The notes beneath the pieces are model-generated. The model did not search any database. It was not told where the DNA came from and worked only from the letters and a program-made list of their open reading frames with translations. The translations under genes and the position numbers were made by a program. This document shows, one piece after another, positions 1 through 8,690 of a DNA stretch of 64,000 nucleotides. This DNA comes from Actinomyces faecalis (GTDB lineage Bacteria > Actinomycetota > Actinomycetes > Actinomycetales > Actinomycetaceae), in assembly GCF_013184985.2 (NCBI RefSeq), contig NZ_CP063418.1:1488001-1552000 (forward strand), written 5' to 3'. Position 1 is the first letter of the stretch. Every line of letters begins with the position of its first letter.

Positions 1-355
1 CGATCTGGGCGAAGGTCATCCCGTTGGCCCGGATCGCCGTCGTCGTGTCGGGGTCCTCCAGACGGTAGCGGTCGGGCTCAGGGACGTAGACCGGGACGGT
101 CACCGCGTCCTGGCTGGCGAGCATCCCCTCTGCGTGGGCGGCGTCGATGAGCCGCTGTGCGTCCCAGACGTGGTCGGCGTGGCCGTGGGTGAGCAGGACC
201 GCCCCCAGGCTCAGGCCGTGGGAGCGCAGCAGGGCCAGGGCGCCGCGCGTGGCACCGGCGCCGGGGTCGACGACGAGGGCCGGGTGTCCGGGCCCGTCAG
301 CCAGCACGTAGCAGTTGGCGCCGAAGACAGCAGCGAGGGTGCGCTCAAGGATCAT
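1..355 (-). CDS. MBL-fold metallo-hydrolase (partial, 3' end beyond window)
   Basis: This is the N-terminal 118 residues of a metallo-beta-lactamase-fold hydrolase, cut off by the window edge. It starts MILERTLAAVFGANCYVLAD and carries the metal-binding signature THGHADHVWD, which matches the THxHxDH motif that ligates two Zn(II) or Fe(II) ions. The layout resembles the small glyoxalase-II-like (YcbL type) hydrolases, which often act on thioesters or small-molecule conjugates. The exact substrate cannot be read from this fragment. The ATG at 355 lies 6 nt downstream of a TAGGCT -10 hexamer that overlaps the fdhD stop codon, so the gene probably has its own leaderless promoter. The family assignment is firm and the substrate is unknown. 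Confidence 0.85.
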   Translation of the reverse strand, partial: MILERTLAAVFGANCYVLADGPGHPALVVDPGAGATRGALALLRSHGLSLGAVLLTHGHADHVWDAQRLIDAAHAEGMLASQDAVTVPVYVPEPDRYRLEDPDTTTAIRANGMTFAQI

Positions 356-361
356 GACCCC

Positions 362-367
362 AGCCTA
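362..367 (-). promoter_or_regulatory. -10 element for leaderless MBL gene
   Basis: The hexamer TAGGCT, read on the minus strand, ends 6 nt before the ATG at 355. This is the spacing expected when transcription starts at or next to the start codon. Its first three bases are also the TAG stop of fdhD. No clear -35 box was found. Confidence 0.5.
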
Positions 368-1213
368 GCCGGGCAGCATGATCCGCTCGGGATGGGTGTA
401 GACGTTCATCCGCTCGCCGCGCACGAAGCCGATCAAGGTCATGCCGACCTCCTGGGCGACCTCGACAGCCAGCGATGACGGGGCGCTGATCCCGGCCAGG
501 ACGGGGACGCCGGCCATGGCTGCCTTCTGGGCCAGCTCAAAGCTGGTGCGGCCGGAGACGAAGAGCACCGTGCCGCGCGCCGGACGCAGTCCCTGCTGCA
601 TCGCCCAGCCCACGACCTTGTCCGTGGCGTTGTGCCTTCCCACGTCCTCGCGTGCCACCAGGAGCCGTCCCGAGGCGTCAAAGAGCGCGACGCCGTGCAG
701 GCCCCCGGTGGAGGAGAACACCTTCTGGGCCTCGCGCAGCGCCCTGGGCATCGCCAGCACGGTGGCCGCCCCGACCTGGACGTGGTCAGCGTGCAGGTCC
801 CAGGGCACCTGGGTACGCAGCAGGTCGACCGACTGGGTCCCGCACACTCCGCAGGCGGAGGAGGTGACTACCTGTCGCAGGCGCTCAGGCGGGACCTCCA
901 CCCCCGGTGCCAGACGCAGGTCCAGGACGTTGTAGGTGTTGACGGGCCGGCCGGTGGCGTCGTCCGTGACCGAGCCCGCACAGTAGCGCGCCGTTCGCAC
1001 GTCCTCCAGCGTGGTGATGACGCCCTCGGCGGCGAGCAGGCCCTGCGCGAGCTCGACGTCGTGGCCGGGAGTGCGCATGGTGACCGTGTAGGGCTCACCA
1101 CCCACGCGGATCTCCAGCGGCTCCTCGACGCTGAGCGTGTCCACCCGGCCCCACCCGGAGGGGTGGTCGGCGTCGACAGCCAGGATGCGGTGACGCGAGG
1201 TCAGCCTCGACAT
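365..1213 (-). CDS. fdhD: FdhD, formate dehydrogenase sulfurtransferase
   Basis: FdhD is the chaperone that passes sulfur from IscS-type desulfurase to the molybdenum bis-MGD cofactor before it is inserted in formate dehydrogenase. The protein has 282 residues, a normal length. It shows the paired-cysteine sulfur-transfer motif SSACGVCG (Cys121 and Cys124), followed by GGLHGVALF and the typical EDVGRHNATDKVVG block. The ATG at 1213 shares one base with the stop codon of the upstream nrfD-like gene (TGATG), so translation is probably coupled. An in-frame ATG further upstream at 1237 would overlap nrfD and is less likely. The gene is last in the formate dehydrogenase operon and fits that enzyme's maturation. 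Confidence 0.95.
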   Translation of the reverse strand: MSRLTSRHRILAVDADHPSGWGRVDTLSVEEPLEIRVGGEPYTVTMRTPGHDVELAQGLLAAEGVITTLEDVRTARYCAGSVTDDATGRPVNTYNVLDLRLAPGVEVPPERLRQVVTSSACGVCGTQSVDLLRTQVPWDLHADHVQVGAATVLAMPRALREAQKVFSSTGGLHGVALFDASGRLLVAREDVGRHNATDKVVGWAMQQGLRPARGTVLFVSGRTSFELAQKAAMAGVPVLAGISAPSSLAVEVAQEVGMTLIGFVRGERMNVYTHPERIMLPG

Positions 1214-2283
1214 CAGAAGATCGAGTCCTCGGGCCACTCGCCCCCTGGCTCGGTGACCGAGCGTCCCTGCACCAGCTTGTCCATGAAGCGGCGGCGCTGG
1301 GGCCGCACGGTGTAGACAGGGTCCTTGGCGCTCTCCAGCCCCGCGTAGTAGATCGCGAAGCGGGTGCAGGCGCTTCCGGCGATGAGGGCCGCACCGGACA
1401 GGGCGGCCACACCACGGTTGCGTCCGGCAAACAGCGCACCCACCCCGCCCAGGGTGGTCAGCGCCTTCGCGGCCTTGTGCAGGGCGCCAGCCCTTCCCTC
1501 ATGCAAGGGCTGGCCCTCCTCACCCAGACGCCGCTCCATCATGTGGTCAGCCACCAGGTCGCAGGCGGCGGCCACGGCGGCCAGGCGCCGTACCGGCGCG
1601 GTCTCGGAGGGCTTGTTGAGCAGGAGGTTGAGGCCGCATCCCGCCCCTTGGCCAGAGGCCACGAAGAGGAAGGGCATCTCACGGTAAGACTGGTGCCACA
1701 GCGGCGTGGCGGTGTCGGAGAAGAGCACCGCGGTGTAGGCAGCCAGGGGCGGGGCGAAGAACGCTGCCCCGGCCGAGGCGAAGATGGAGGACACGTCGAC
1801 CAGCTCACGCCACCACGACTCACGCCGCAGCCAGGGCTGGACGATCTCCAGGGCTGCTGCTCCCCCGGTGAAGACCGAGAATCCCGTGAGGATCCACGAG
1901 CCCACGCTCATGGGGCTGGTGAGCTTGGCGGTGCGCATCATGTTGAGGAAGCGCTCGGGCCGGCCCAGGTCGATGACCAGGGCAGTAGCACCGACGCCCA
2001 GTGAGCCCAGTCCCGCGATACGCGCCACGCGCCGCAGGGAGTGACGGTGCGTGATGTCCGCGCCAGCACCGATGAGACCGGAGCCAGCCGCCATGCCACC
2101 GAAGAAGAGGTAGAGCGCGATCTCCTCCTCCCAGGGTGCGGGCTTGACGATGTTCTGCCCGTAGTAGGAGATGAAGTCGGCCTCGGGCACCATCGAGTCC
2201 GGACCGACGGCCTTGCGGCGCCGTTTCCTCCCGTCGCGCGCAGGCACGGGCGGACGCAGGGAATCGAGGTCTGTGACGGTCAC
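1213..2283 (-). CDS. nrfD: NrfD/PsrC-family membrane subunit of formate dehydrogenase
   Basis: This is a 356-residue polytopic membrane protein of the NrfD/PsrC (polysulfide reductase, DMSO reductase anchor) family. It has a basic cytosolic N-terminus, then about eight hydrophobic segments beginning near residue 55 (ALYLFFGGMAAGSG). It also has the family block DLGRPERFLNMMR, which is typical of NrfD quinone-interacting subunits. It presumably anchors the FdhA-FdhB catalytic unit and passes electrons to menaquinone. The start overlaps the fdhB stop by 4 nt (ATGA), so the two genes are translationally coupled. NrfD replaces the cytochrome b subunit (FdhC) found in E. coli formate dehydrogenase N, so the expected complex has no heme b. 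Confidence 0.85.
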   Translation of the reverse strand: MTVTDLDSLRPPVPARDGRKRRRKAVGPDSMVPEADFISYYGQNIVKPAPWEEEIALYLFFGGMAAGSGLIGAGADITHRHSLRRVARIAGLGSLGVGATALVIDLGRPERFLNMMRTAKLTSPMSVGSWILTGFSVFTGGAAALEIVQPWLRRESWWRELVDVSSIFASAGAAFFAPPLAAYTAVLFSDTATPLWHQSYREMPFLFVASGQGAGCGLNLLLNKPSETAPVRRLAAVAAACDLVADHMMERRLGEEGQPLHEGRAGALHKAAKALTTLGGVGALFAGRNRGVAALSGAALIAGSACTRFAIYYAGLESAKDPVYTVRPQRRRFMDKLVQGRSVTEPGGEWPEDSIF

Positions 2284-3323
2284 TTCTGCCTCCCGTGAGC
2301 GATGAACATGCCGAGGGCCGTGGCGATCATGGCCGTGCCCGCGACGCCGGCGAAGTTGAACATAGAGGCCAGGTCTGCCGTAGGGACCTGCGGGTCCGGC
2401 GGCAGGCCGTAGGCCTCCGGCTCGTCCATGAGCAGGAAGATCGAGCCGGTGCCCCCCACCCCGTCCTCCGGGTTGGCGCCGTACAGCCGTGCCTCGGTGT
2501 GACCCTGGGCGTGGAGCTCGGCCAGCCGGGCCCGGGCGCGACGCACCATCTCGTCGTGGTCACCGAACTGGATGGACTCGGTGGGGCAGTTGGTCGCGCA
2601 GGCCGGCTTCTTGCCCGCCTTGAGGCGGTCGTAGCACAGCGTGCACTTCTGGGCGACGCCGCCGTTGGGGATCTCCTCGCTGTGCCCGCCGATCGTGATG
2701 GTGCCCTTCTCACGACGGTCGATGACGCCGAAGGGGCACGCGGCCACGCAGTACCCGCAGCCGTTGCACACGTCAGCCTGGACGACGACGGAGCCGAACT
2801 CGCTGCGGAACAGAGCCCCGGTGGGGCACACGTCCAGGCAGCCGGCGTGGGTGCAGTGCTTGCACACGTCCGAGCTCATGAGCCAGCGCACGGCCGGCAG
2901 TCCCTGAGGCTCCTGGCCGCCTTGGCCCGGCTCAGCGCCCTGACCGGGTACTGAGCCGTCCGCCGTCGTCCCCTCCTGCTCGGCCCAGCCGGGCCGGTGA
3001 CCAGGCATGCCCAGGGCGACCACGCCGGAGCGTCGGGCTGCGGCGACCTGCTGGCTGGTCTGCTCGACGAAGGCCACGTGGCGCCACTGGTTGGCGCCCA
3101 GGTGGTAGGTGTTGTCGAAGGAGTTGCCGGAGAAGGTGTTGCCGTGCTCGTGCTCCTGGCGGGCCGGGACACGGTTCCACTCCTTGCAGGCCACCTCACA
3201 GGCCTTGCAGCCGATGCAGATGGAGGTGTCGGTAAAGAAGCCCTGCCTCTTGTGCTCGCGTCCGTACCCGACGTCGCGCAGCGGGTCGGTCGGGCCGTGC
3301 AGCTGGTTGCGAAAGATGCTCAT
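2280..3323 (-). CDS. fdhB: Formate dehydrogenase iron-sulfur (beta) subunit
   Basis: This 347-residue electron-transfer subunit carries four ferredoxin-type cysteine clusters: CIGCKACEVACKEW near residue 36, CKHCTHAGCLDVCP, CNGCGYCVAACP, and CTLCYDRL followed by CATNCP. They fit four [4Fe-4S] clusters moving electrons from the FdhA molybdenum site to the membrane. A hydrophobic helix at the C-terminus (AGVAGTAMIATALGMFIA) probably crosses the membrane, as in FdnH. A Gly/Gln-rich insertion at about residues 115-140 separates the first and second cluster regions. The start overlaps the fdhA stop by 4 nt and the stop overlaps nrfD by 4 nt, showing tight co-translation. Confidence 0.93.
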   Translation of the reverse strand: MSIFRNQLHGPTDPLRDVGYGREHKRQGFFTDTSICIGCKACEVACKEWNRVPARQEHEHGNTFSGNSFDNTYHLGANQWRHVAFVEQTSQQVAAARRSGVVALGMPGHRPGWAEQEGTTADGSVPGQGAEPGQGGQEPQGLPAVRWLMSSDVCKHCTHAGCLDVCPTGALFRSEFGSVVVQADVCNGCGYCVAACPFGVIDRREKGTITIGGHSEEIPNGGVAQKCTLCYDRLKAGKKPACATNCPTESIQFGDHDEMVRRARARLAELHAQGHTEARLYGANPEDGVGGTGSIFLLMDEPEAYGLPPDPQVPTADLASMFNFAGVAGTAMIATALGMFIAHGRQK

Positions 3324-6300
3324 GCGATGCTCCCGGATGCGGTCGCCAGGCTGCCCAGCGGGTCCTGGCCGGTGGTGGGGGTCAGGCCGGCACGACGCTG
3401 GTACTCACGCATGAGCTCCAGACGTGCTGGCCCTGTAGGACGCCTGCCCGGGCGGATATCGACCGTCGAGGCCTTGGAGTCCTGGATGTGGGTGTTGGCG
3501 TCCAGCACGATGCCCAGCAGGTCGTTGGCCGAGTCACCGGTAGTGATGGAGGTCACGCCATTGCCCCAGTGGAAGGGCATGCCGATCTGGTGGACCGTAC
3601 GACCACCCACCTGAAGCGGGGTGAAACGGTCAGTCACCAGCACCCGGGCCTCGATGACCCCACGCGGTGAGACGAGCGTCGCCCACCCGCCGTTGTCCAG
3701 GCCCTTGTCCGCAGCCAGCTCGCGGTCGACCTCGCAGAACATGGCGGGCTGGAGCTCCGCGAGGTAGGGCAGAGTGCGGGTCATGCCGCCGGAGGTGTAG
3801 TGCTCGGTCAGACGGTAGGTCGTGAGCACGTACGGGTAGACCTCCGCACCCGGCTGGTCAGCCGACGGAGCGAAGAGGTTGTCCGCCCGGTCGAAGTTCT
3901 CGCGGGTGGGGTTGGCCTGCAGGTCGTACAAGGGGTTGGCCAGCGGCGACTCCTGCGGCTCGTAGTGGGTCGGGAAGGGGCCGTCGACCAGGCCCCTGGG
4001 AGCGAAGAGCCAGGCCTTGCCGTCAGCCTGGGCGGTGAAGGCGTCGGTCCCGTCCAGGCCGGCCAGGCCGTGCACGTCCTGGGGCGCGACGTAGTCGGGC
4101 GCCTTGGTCGCAGGGAAGTCAGGGACGTCGTCGCCGACCCAGCGCTCAGACTCCTCGTCCCACCACACCAGCTTCTTGCGCTCGGACCACGGACGGCCCT
4201 GAGCGTCAGCCGAGGCCCGGTTGTACATGATGCGGTTGTTGGCCGGCCACGCCCAGGCCCAGTTGTGCGCCAGGGGGCCGTCCTGCTCGCCCCGGTCAGG
4301 ACGCCGGGCCGCGTGATTGACGCCACCGGCGTAGATGCCGGTGTAGAGCCAGCACCCCGCTGAGGTGGTGCCGTCGTCCTTGAGGTCGGCGTAGGCGCTC
4401 AGCGGCTGGCCCTTCCTCTCCCCCTCCAGGTGGTACCCGTTGATCTCGGCCACCACCGACTCCGGGTCGATCTCGCCCTCGGCGTCGGTGAGGTAGTCCC
4501 AGGTCATGTCCAGCAGGAGGCGGTCCACCGGGTCGGTGGAGCCAGCGAGCTTGTCCTGGATGCGCTTGCCCAGCAGGTAGTAGAACTGCAGGTCCGAGAT
4601 ACCGACGCCAGGGGCGTCGGCGGCCTTGTGACGCCACTGGACCAGACGGTGGGTGTTGGTGAAGGTGCCGGCCTTCTCCGCGTGGGAGGCGGCGGGCATG
4701 AGGAAGACCTCTGTGCCGATCTCCTCCGTCACCAGCTCGCCGGTCTCGATCTCAGGAGCGTCCCGCCAGAAGCTCGAGGTCTCGGTCTCACGCAGGTCAC
4801 GCACCACGAGCCACTTGAGCCTGGACAGCGCCAGGCGCTGCAGCCGCGAGTGCGCCTGGGCCACAGCCGGGTTCTGACCGATGACGAAGTAGCCCTCGAC
4901 CCCGCCGTCCATCATGCGCAGGACGGTCTGGTAGGTCCCGTGCGCACCGGTGAGCCGCGGCAGCTCACCGAAGTGGAAGTCGTTGTCCGGCGTGGCGGAC
5001 TCACCCCACCAGGCCTTGAGCAGGCTGACGGTGTAGGCCTTCGCCGCCGCCCAGCTGCCCTTCTGCTCGGTGGAGGACACTCCGGCCAGGTACTGCTCGA
5101 GGGTGTCTGACCTTCCTGCCACCGGCATCGGCAGGTAGCCGGGCAGGATGTGGAAGAGCGTGGGGATGTCGGTCGACCCCTGGATCGAGGTGTGCCCCCG
5201 CAGGCCCATGATCCCGCCGCCCGGGCGTCCCATGTTGCCCATGAGCAGCTGGAGGATGCCGGCGGCCCGGATCATCTGGGCCCCACCGGTGTGCTGGGTC
5301 CATCCCAGTGCGTAGCAGAAGGTGGTGGTGCGCTCACGGCCGGAGTTGGCCACGACGGCGTCGACCAGGTAGTCCAGGTCCTCCTGGCTGATGCCGCAGA
5401 TCTCCTGGACGAGCTCGGGAGTGTAGCGGGCGAAGTGGCGCCGCAGCAGGTTGAGAACGCACCGAGGATTGGTGAGCGTGGGGTCGGTCTTGATGCGCGA
5501 GCGGCGCATCGGGTCACCGTCCTGGCCGTCGTCGGCCTCGTACTCCCAGGTCGAGGCGTCGTAGGTGCCGGTCTCCTCGTCGTAGCCGGAGAACAGACCG
5601 TCCAGGTCCTCAGGGTCGGCGTAGCGCTCCGAGACGACGGAGGTGGCGTTGGTGAAGGTCAGGACGTAGTCCTTGAACCACAGGTCCTCGCTCAGGACCC
5701 GGTTGATGACCGCGCCCAGCAGGGCGACGTCGCTGCCCGTGCGAATGGGGATGTGCCGGTCAGCCTGGGCGGAGGTGCGCGAGAAGCGGGGGTCGATGTG
5801 GATCACGGTGGCTCCACGCTTCTTGGCCTCGACGACCCACTGGAAGCCCACCGGGTGGGCCTCGGCGAAGTTCGAGCCCTCGATGATGACCAGGTCAGCG
5901 TTGGCGATGTCCTGCAGGGACAGGGTCGAGCCGCCGCGCCCGAAGGAGCCAGTCAGACCCGGCACCGTGGCTGAGTGGCAGATGCGTGCCTGGTTCTCCA
6001 CCTGGACGACGCCCGAAGCCGTGTACAGCTTCTTCATGAGGTAGTTCTCCTCATTGTCCAGGGCAGCGCCTCCCAGGTGGGCGATCCCGAGCGTGCGGTG
6101 CAGGTCGGTGTGACCGGCGTCATCAGACTCCTGCCAGGTTCGCCTGCGCGTGTCGATATAACGGTCGGCGATCATGTCGATCGCCGTGTCCTGGTCCAGG
6201 TCCTCCCACTGCGTGGAGTAGGGACGGCGGTAGCGGACGGTCCCGATGCGTGTGGGCGAGTTGACCAGCTGCTCCGAGGCTGACCCCTTGGGGCACAGCC

Positions 6301-6550
6301 GGCCGCGGCTGACTGGGGACTGCGGGTCACCCTCGATCTGGATGATCTTGTCGTCCTTGACGTAGATGAGCTGTCCGCAGCCCACTGCGCAGTACGGGCA
6401 CACCGAGCGCACCACGCGGTCGGCCGTCTCGGTGCGGGCCTGGACGGCCTTGGTGGTCGGTGAGGTGACCGAGCGTCCGCGTCCCAGGAAGTCGCCGGAG
6501 ACGACCTGACGGACGACGGGCCAGTCCAGGAGAGTTGGCAGCTGTGCCAT
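3320..6550 (-). CDS. fdhA: Formate dehydrogenase catalytic (alpha) subunit, cysteine type
   Basis: This 1076-residue molybdopterin oxidoreductase oxidises formate to CO2. Cys51, Cys54, Cys58 and Cys86 (CPYCAVGCG ... LCPKG) bind the N-terminal [4Fe-4S] cluster. The active-site segment is NQARICHSAT with Cys191-His192. E. coli FdnG has selenocysteine at this position; here it is a normal Cys codon and no in-frame TGA was seen. No twin-arginine signal is visible in the first 30 residues, which differs from periplasmic FDH-N and leaves the side of the membrane open. The ATG at 6550 has a good ribosome site (GGAGG, 5 nt spacer). The gene heads the operon fdhA-fdhB-nrfD-fdhD. Confidence 0.95.
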   Translation of the reverse strand: MAQLPTLLDWPVVRQVVSGDFLGRGRSVTSPTTKAVQARTETADRVVRSVCPYCAVGCGQLIYVKDDKIIQIEGDPQSPVSRGRLCPKGSASEQLVNSPTRIGTVRYRRPYSTQWEDLDQDTAIDMIADRYIDTRRRTWQESDDAGHTDLHRTLGIAHLGGAALDNEENYLMKKLYTASGVVQVENQARICHSATVPGLTGSFGRGGSTLSLQDIANADLVIIEGSNFAEAHPVGFQWVVEAKKRGATVIHIDPRFSRTSAQADRHIPIRTGSDVALLGAVINRVLSEDLWFKDYVLTFTNATSVVSERYADPEDLDGLFSGYDEETGTYDASTWEYEADDGQDGDPMRRSRIKTDPTLTNPRCVLNLLRRHFARYTPELVQEICGISQEDLDYLVDAVVANSGRERTTTFCYALGWTQHTGGAQMIRAAGILQLLMGNMGRPGGGIMGLRGHTSIQGSTDIPTLFHILPGYLPMPVAGRSDTLEQYLAGVSSTEQKGSWAAAKAYTVSLLKAWWGESATPDNDFHFGELPRLTGAHGTYQTVLRMMDGGVEGYFVIGQNPAVAQAHSRLQRLALSRLKWLVVRDLRETETSSFWRDAPEIETGELVTEEIGTEVFLMPAASHAEKAGTFTNTHRLVQWRHKAADAPGVGISDLQFYYLLGKRIQDKLAGSTDPVDRLLLDMTWDYLTDAEGEIDPESVVAEINGYHLEGERKGQPLSAYADLKDDGTTSAGCWLYTGIYAGGVNHAARRPDRGEQDGPLAHNWAWAWPANNRIMYNRASADAQGRPWSERKKLVWWDEESERWVGDDVPDFPATKAPDYVAPQDVHGLAGLDGTDAFTAQADGKAWLFAPRGLVDGPFPTHYEPQESPLANPLYDLQANPTRENFDRADNLFAPSADQPGAEVYPYVLTTYRLTEHYTSGGMTRTLPYLAELQPAMFCEVDRELAADKGLDNGGWATLVSPRGVIEARVLVTDRFTPLQVGGRTVHQIGMPFHWGNGVTSITTGDSANDLLGIVLDANTHIQDSKASTVDIRPGRRPTGPARLELMREYQRRAGLTPTTGQDPLGSLATASGSIA

Positions 6551-6954
6551 GGGGACCTCCGGGTCGAGAGTGGTGTACAGAGCGAGGCGGGGCCTGTACC
6601 TCCTGAGGCCACCGTAGGGCGCAGGTCCCCTTCATGTGGCGCTTTGGGCGATCACGGTGCGCCTGTCGCTGTTCTGGCCCGGGATCACGCTGTCTGGCCC
6701 CGCGATCGTCACACGGGCTACCGACCGCGACAGGAGCGAATTTAGAAAGACAGGTGTCCGACAAAGTCCTTCACCTCACCATCGTTTTCGCCCAGGGCGC
6801 CACCAGCCTCCGGCCCTGCACACCCAGACGCCGCAGCGGGTAGGCTCGTGACGCTGTCGCCTTGCGGCACCACCACCATCACCCGGCCCCGGCCGGGCGG
6901 ACACGGAAAGGGCGCGCACGCGCTCGACCCCGTCAACCACTGAAGGAGCACATC
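6551..6954. promoter_or_regulatory. Divergent intergenic region between fdhA and the DUF349 gene
   Basis: These 404 bases without a gene separate divergently transcribed genes and must hold both promoters. Three related words occur at 6650 (GATCACG), 6683 (GATCACG) and 6704 (GATCGTCAC), spaced 33 and 21 bp apart, and the stretch between them carries an imperfect repeat of CTGTTCTGGCCC. A 6-bp inverted repeat GTACAG/CTGTAC lies close to fdhA. TAGGCT near 6842 could be a -10 for the plus-strand gene. An AT-rich patch (GAATTTAGAAAG) sits near 6737. No regulator can be named from sequence alone. Confidence 0.4.
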
Positions 6955-8538
6955 GTGACCGAGCAGTCCGAGCAGTTCGAGTCGTCCCAGCCTGAGACCC
7001 TCAGTGCTGCTGAGCCTGTCACCGAGTCCGTCACCCAGGACGAGACCGGTCCCCAGACCGCTACCACCGGCCCGTCCGGAACCGACCCCGAGGCCTCGTC
7101 CGGCGAGCAGGCGGCCTCGCAGCCCACCACCTCCGAGTCGGTGGCTGCTGCTGAGCAGCAGGCCGCCTCCGCTGAGCAGCAGGCCGCCTCTGAGCCCGCC
7201 GCTGGCGCCGAGCCGCTCCCCACGCCTGCCAGTCTGCCCTCCCCCTCTGTCGCAGCACCTGCCGCCCCGGCCGAGAGCGAGGTCGACCCGCAGGAGGCCA
7301 TGGACGCCGCCAAGTGGGGACGCGTGGACGGCGAGGGCAAGGTCTACGTCCAGGACGGTGGCACCGAGCGCGAGGTCGGTCAGTTCCCCGACGCGCCGAT
7401 CGCCGAGGCCATGGCCTTCTACGTCCGTCGCTTCCTCGACCTCAAGGCCACGGTGGACCTCTTCGCCACCCGCCTGCCGCAGCTGTCGGTACGCGAGATC
7501 GACTCCACCCTGGCCTCCATCGAGGCCTCGCTCAAGGAGCCGGCCGCCGTCGGCGACCTGGAGGGCCTGCGCGCCCGCTTCGCCGCGCTGCGCGCCGTGG
7601 CCGCCGAGCGTCGTGAGGCCGTGACGGCCGAGCGTGCCGCCGCCAAGGAGCAGGCGCTCAAGGACCGCACGGCCCTGGTCGAGCGCGCCGAGACGATCGC
7701 GGCTCAGGACCCGGCCCGTACCCAGTGGAAGAGCTCGGGCGCTGAGCTGCGTGAGCTCCTGGAGCAGTGGAAGGGCGCTCAGCGTCGCGGACCGCGCCTG
7801 GACCGTCCCACTGAGGACGGGCTGTGGAAGCGCTTCAGCCACGCCCGCACCACCTTCGACCGCCACCGTCGTCAGTACTTCAGCGAGCTCGACGCCAAGC
7901 AGGCCAAGGTCAAGGCTGCCAAGGAGGCGCTCATCAAGCGCGCCGAGGAGCTGCAGCACTCCACCGACTGGGCAGGTACCTCAGCCAAGTACCGCGACCT
8001 GATGGAGGAGTGGAAGAAGGCCGGCCGCGCCTCGCGCAAGGAGGACGACGCCCTGTGGGCCCGCTTCCGCGCCGCCCAGCAGGTCTTCTTCGACGCACGC
8101 CACGCCAAGGACGCTGCGGTGGACGCCGAGCTCGCCGAGAACCTCAAGGTCAAGGAGGCGCTCGTCGCCAAGGCGGAGACTCTGCTGCCCGTCAAGGACG
8201 TCAAGGCCGCCAAGAAGGCCCTGCGCCCCATCCAGGACGCGTGGGAGGAGGCCGGACGCGTTCCGCGTGCTGCGGTGCGTCGGATCGAGGGGCGCATGCG
8301 CGCCGTCGAGGACGCGATCCGTGAGGCCGAGAACGCCGAGTGGCGCCGCTCCGACCCCGAGACCAAGGCCCGCGCCGAGGGCCTGGCCGGTCAGCTGGAG
8401 GACTCCATCGCCGAGCTTGAGGCGGACCTGGCCAAGGCCCAGGCTGCTGGTGACTCCAAGAAGATCGCGGAGGCCGAGGCCGCTCTGACGGCCCGCCGTG
8501 CCTGGCTGGAGCAGGTGCGTCTGTCCGCCCGCGCCTGA
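6955..8538 (+). CDS. DUF349 domain-containing coiled-coil protein
   Basis: This 527-residue protein has about 110 residues of Ala/Ser/Glu/Pro-rich, acidic, low-complexity N-terminus (EQQAASAEQQAAS repeats). After that come several DUF349 repeats of roughly 70-80 residues, recognisable by alternating W/F and K/E blocks such as WKSSGAELRELLEQWK, LWKRFSHA and LMEEWKKAGRAS. The repeats are strongly helical and likely form long coiled coils. The family is widespread in Actinobacteria and has no settled role. The GTG at 6955 was chosen because GAAGGAG lies 7 bases upstream; the longer frame starting at 6862 would begin with a run of His codons and no ribosome site. The gene is monocistronic and ends at a strong hairpin. 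Confidence 0.88.
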   Translation: MTEQSEQFESSQPETLSAAEPVTESVTQDETGPQTATTGPSGTDPEASSGEQAASQPTTSESVAAAEQQAASAEQQAASEPAAGAEPLPTPASLPSPSVAAPAAPAESEVDPQEAMDAAKWGRVDGEGKVYVQDGGTEREVGQFPDAPIAEAMAFYVRRFLDLKATVDLFATRLPQLSVREIDSTLASIEASLKEPAAVGDLEGLRARFAALRAVAAERREAVTAERAAAKEQALKDRTALVERAETIAAQDPARTQWKSSGAELRELLEQWKGAQRRGPRLDRPTEDGLWKRFSHARTTFDRHRRQYFSELDAKQAKVKAAKEALIKRAEELQHSTDWAGTSAKYRDLMEEWKKAGRASRKEDDALWARFRAAQQVFFDARHAKDAAVDAELAENLKVKEALVAKAETLLPVKDVKAAKKALRPIQDAWEEAGRVPRAAVRRIEGRMRAVEDAIREAENAEWRRSDPETKARAEGLAGQLEDSIAELEADLAKAQAAGDSKKIAEAEAALTARRAWLEQVRLSARA

Positions 8539-8571
8539 GCGTCCTCAGGCGGCTTCCGGACGCACGAGCAC

Positions 8572-8612
8572 GGGGGCGGGTGACGCTGGTCGTACCAGCG
8601 TCACCCGCCCCC
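8572..8612 (+). terminator. Intrinsic terminator hairpin after DUF349 gene
   Basis: This is a perfect 19-bp stem: arms 8572-8590 and 8594-8612 with a 3-nt loop. The arm begins GGGGGCGGGTGACGCTGG. There is no T-tract, as is usual for actinobacterial terminators. It stops the DUF349 transcript about 35 nt after the stop codon. Confidence 0.85.
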
Positions 8613-8690
8613 GCTCATACGCAGGGCACGTTGTCCACAGGCTCTTCCCTCCGTGTAGCGCACGGTGAGGGTCTCGGTCACGATGGCGCT

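Noticed and set aside
5975..5985. Selenocysteine in formate dehydrogenase
   Set aside because: The active-site codon is a Cys codon; no in-frame TGA or SECIS-like element was seen.
8580..8690. Upstream start of the AbiEi-like gene
   Set aside because: That start lies in the terminator hairpin; ATG 8691 with a -10-like word is more plausible.
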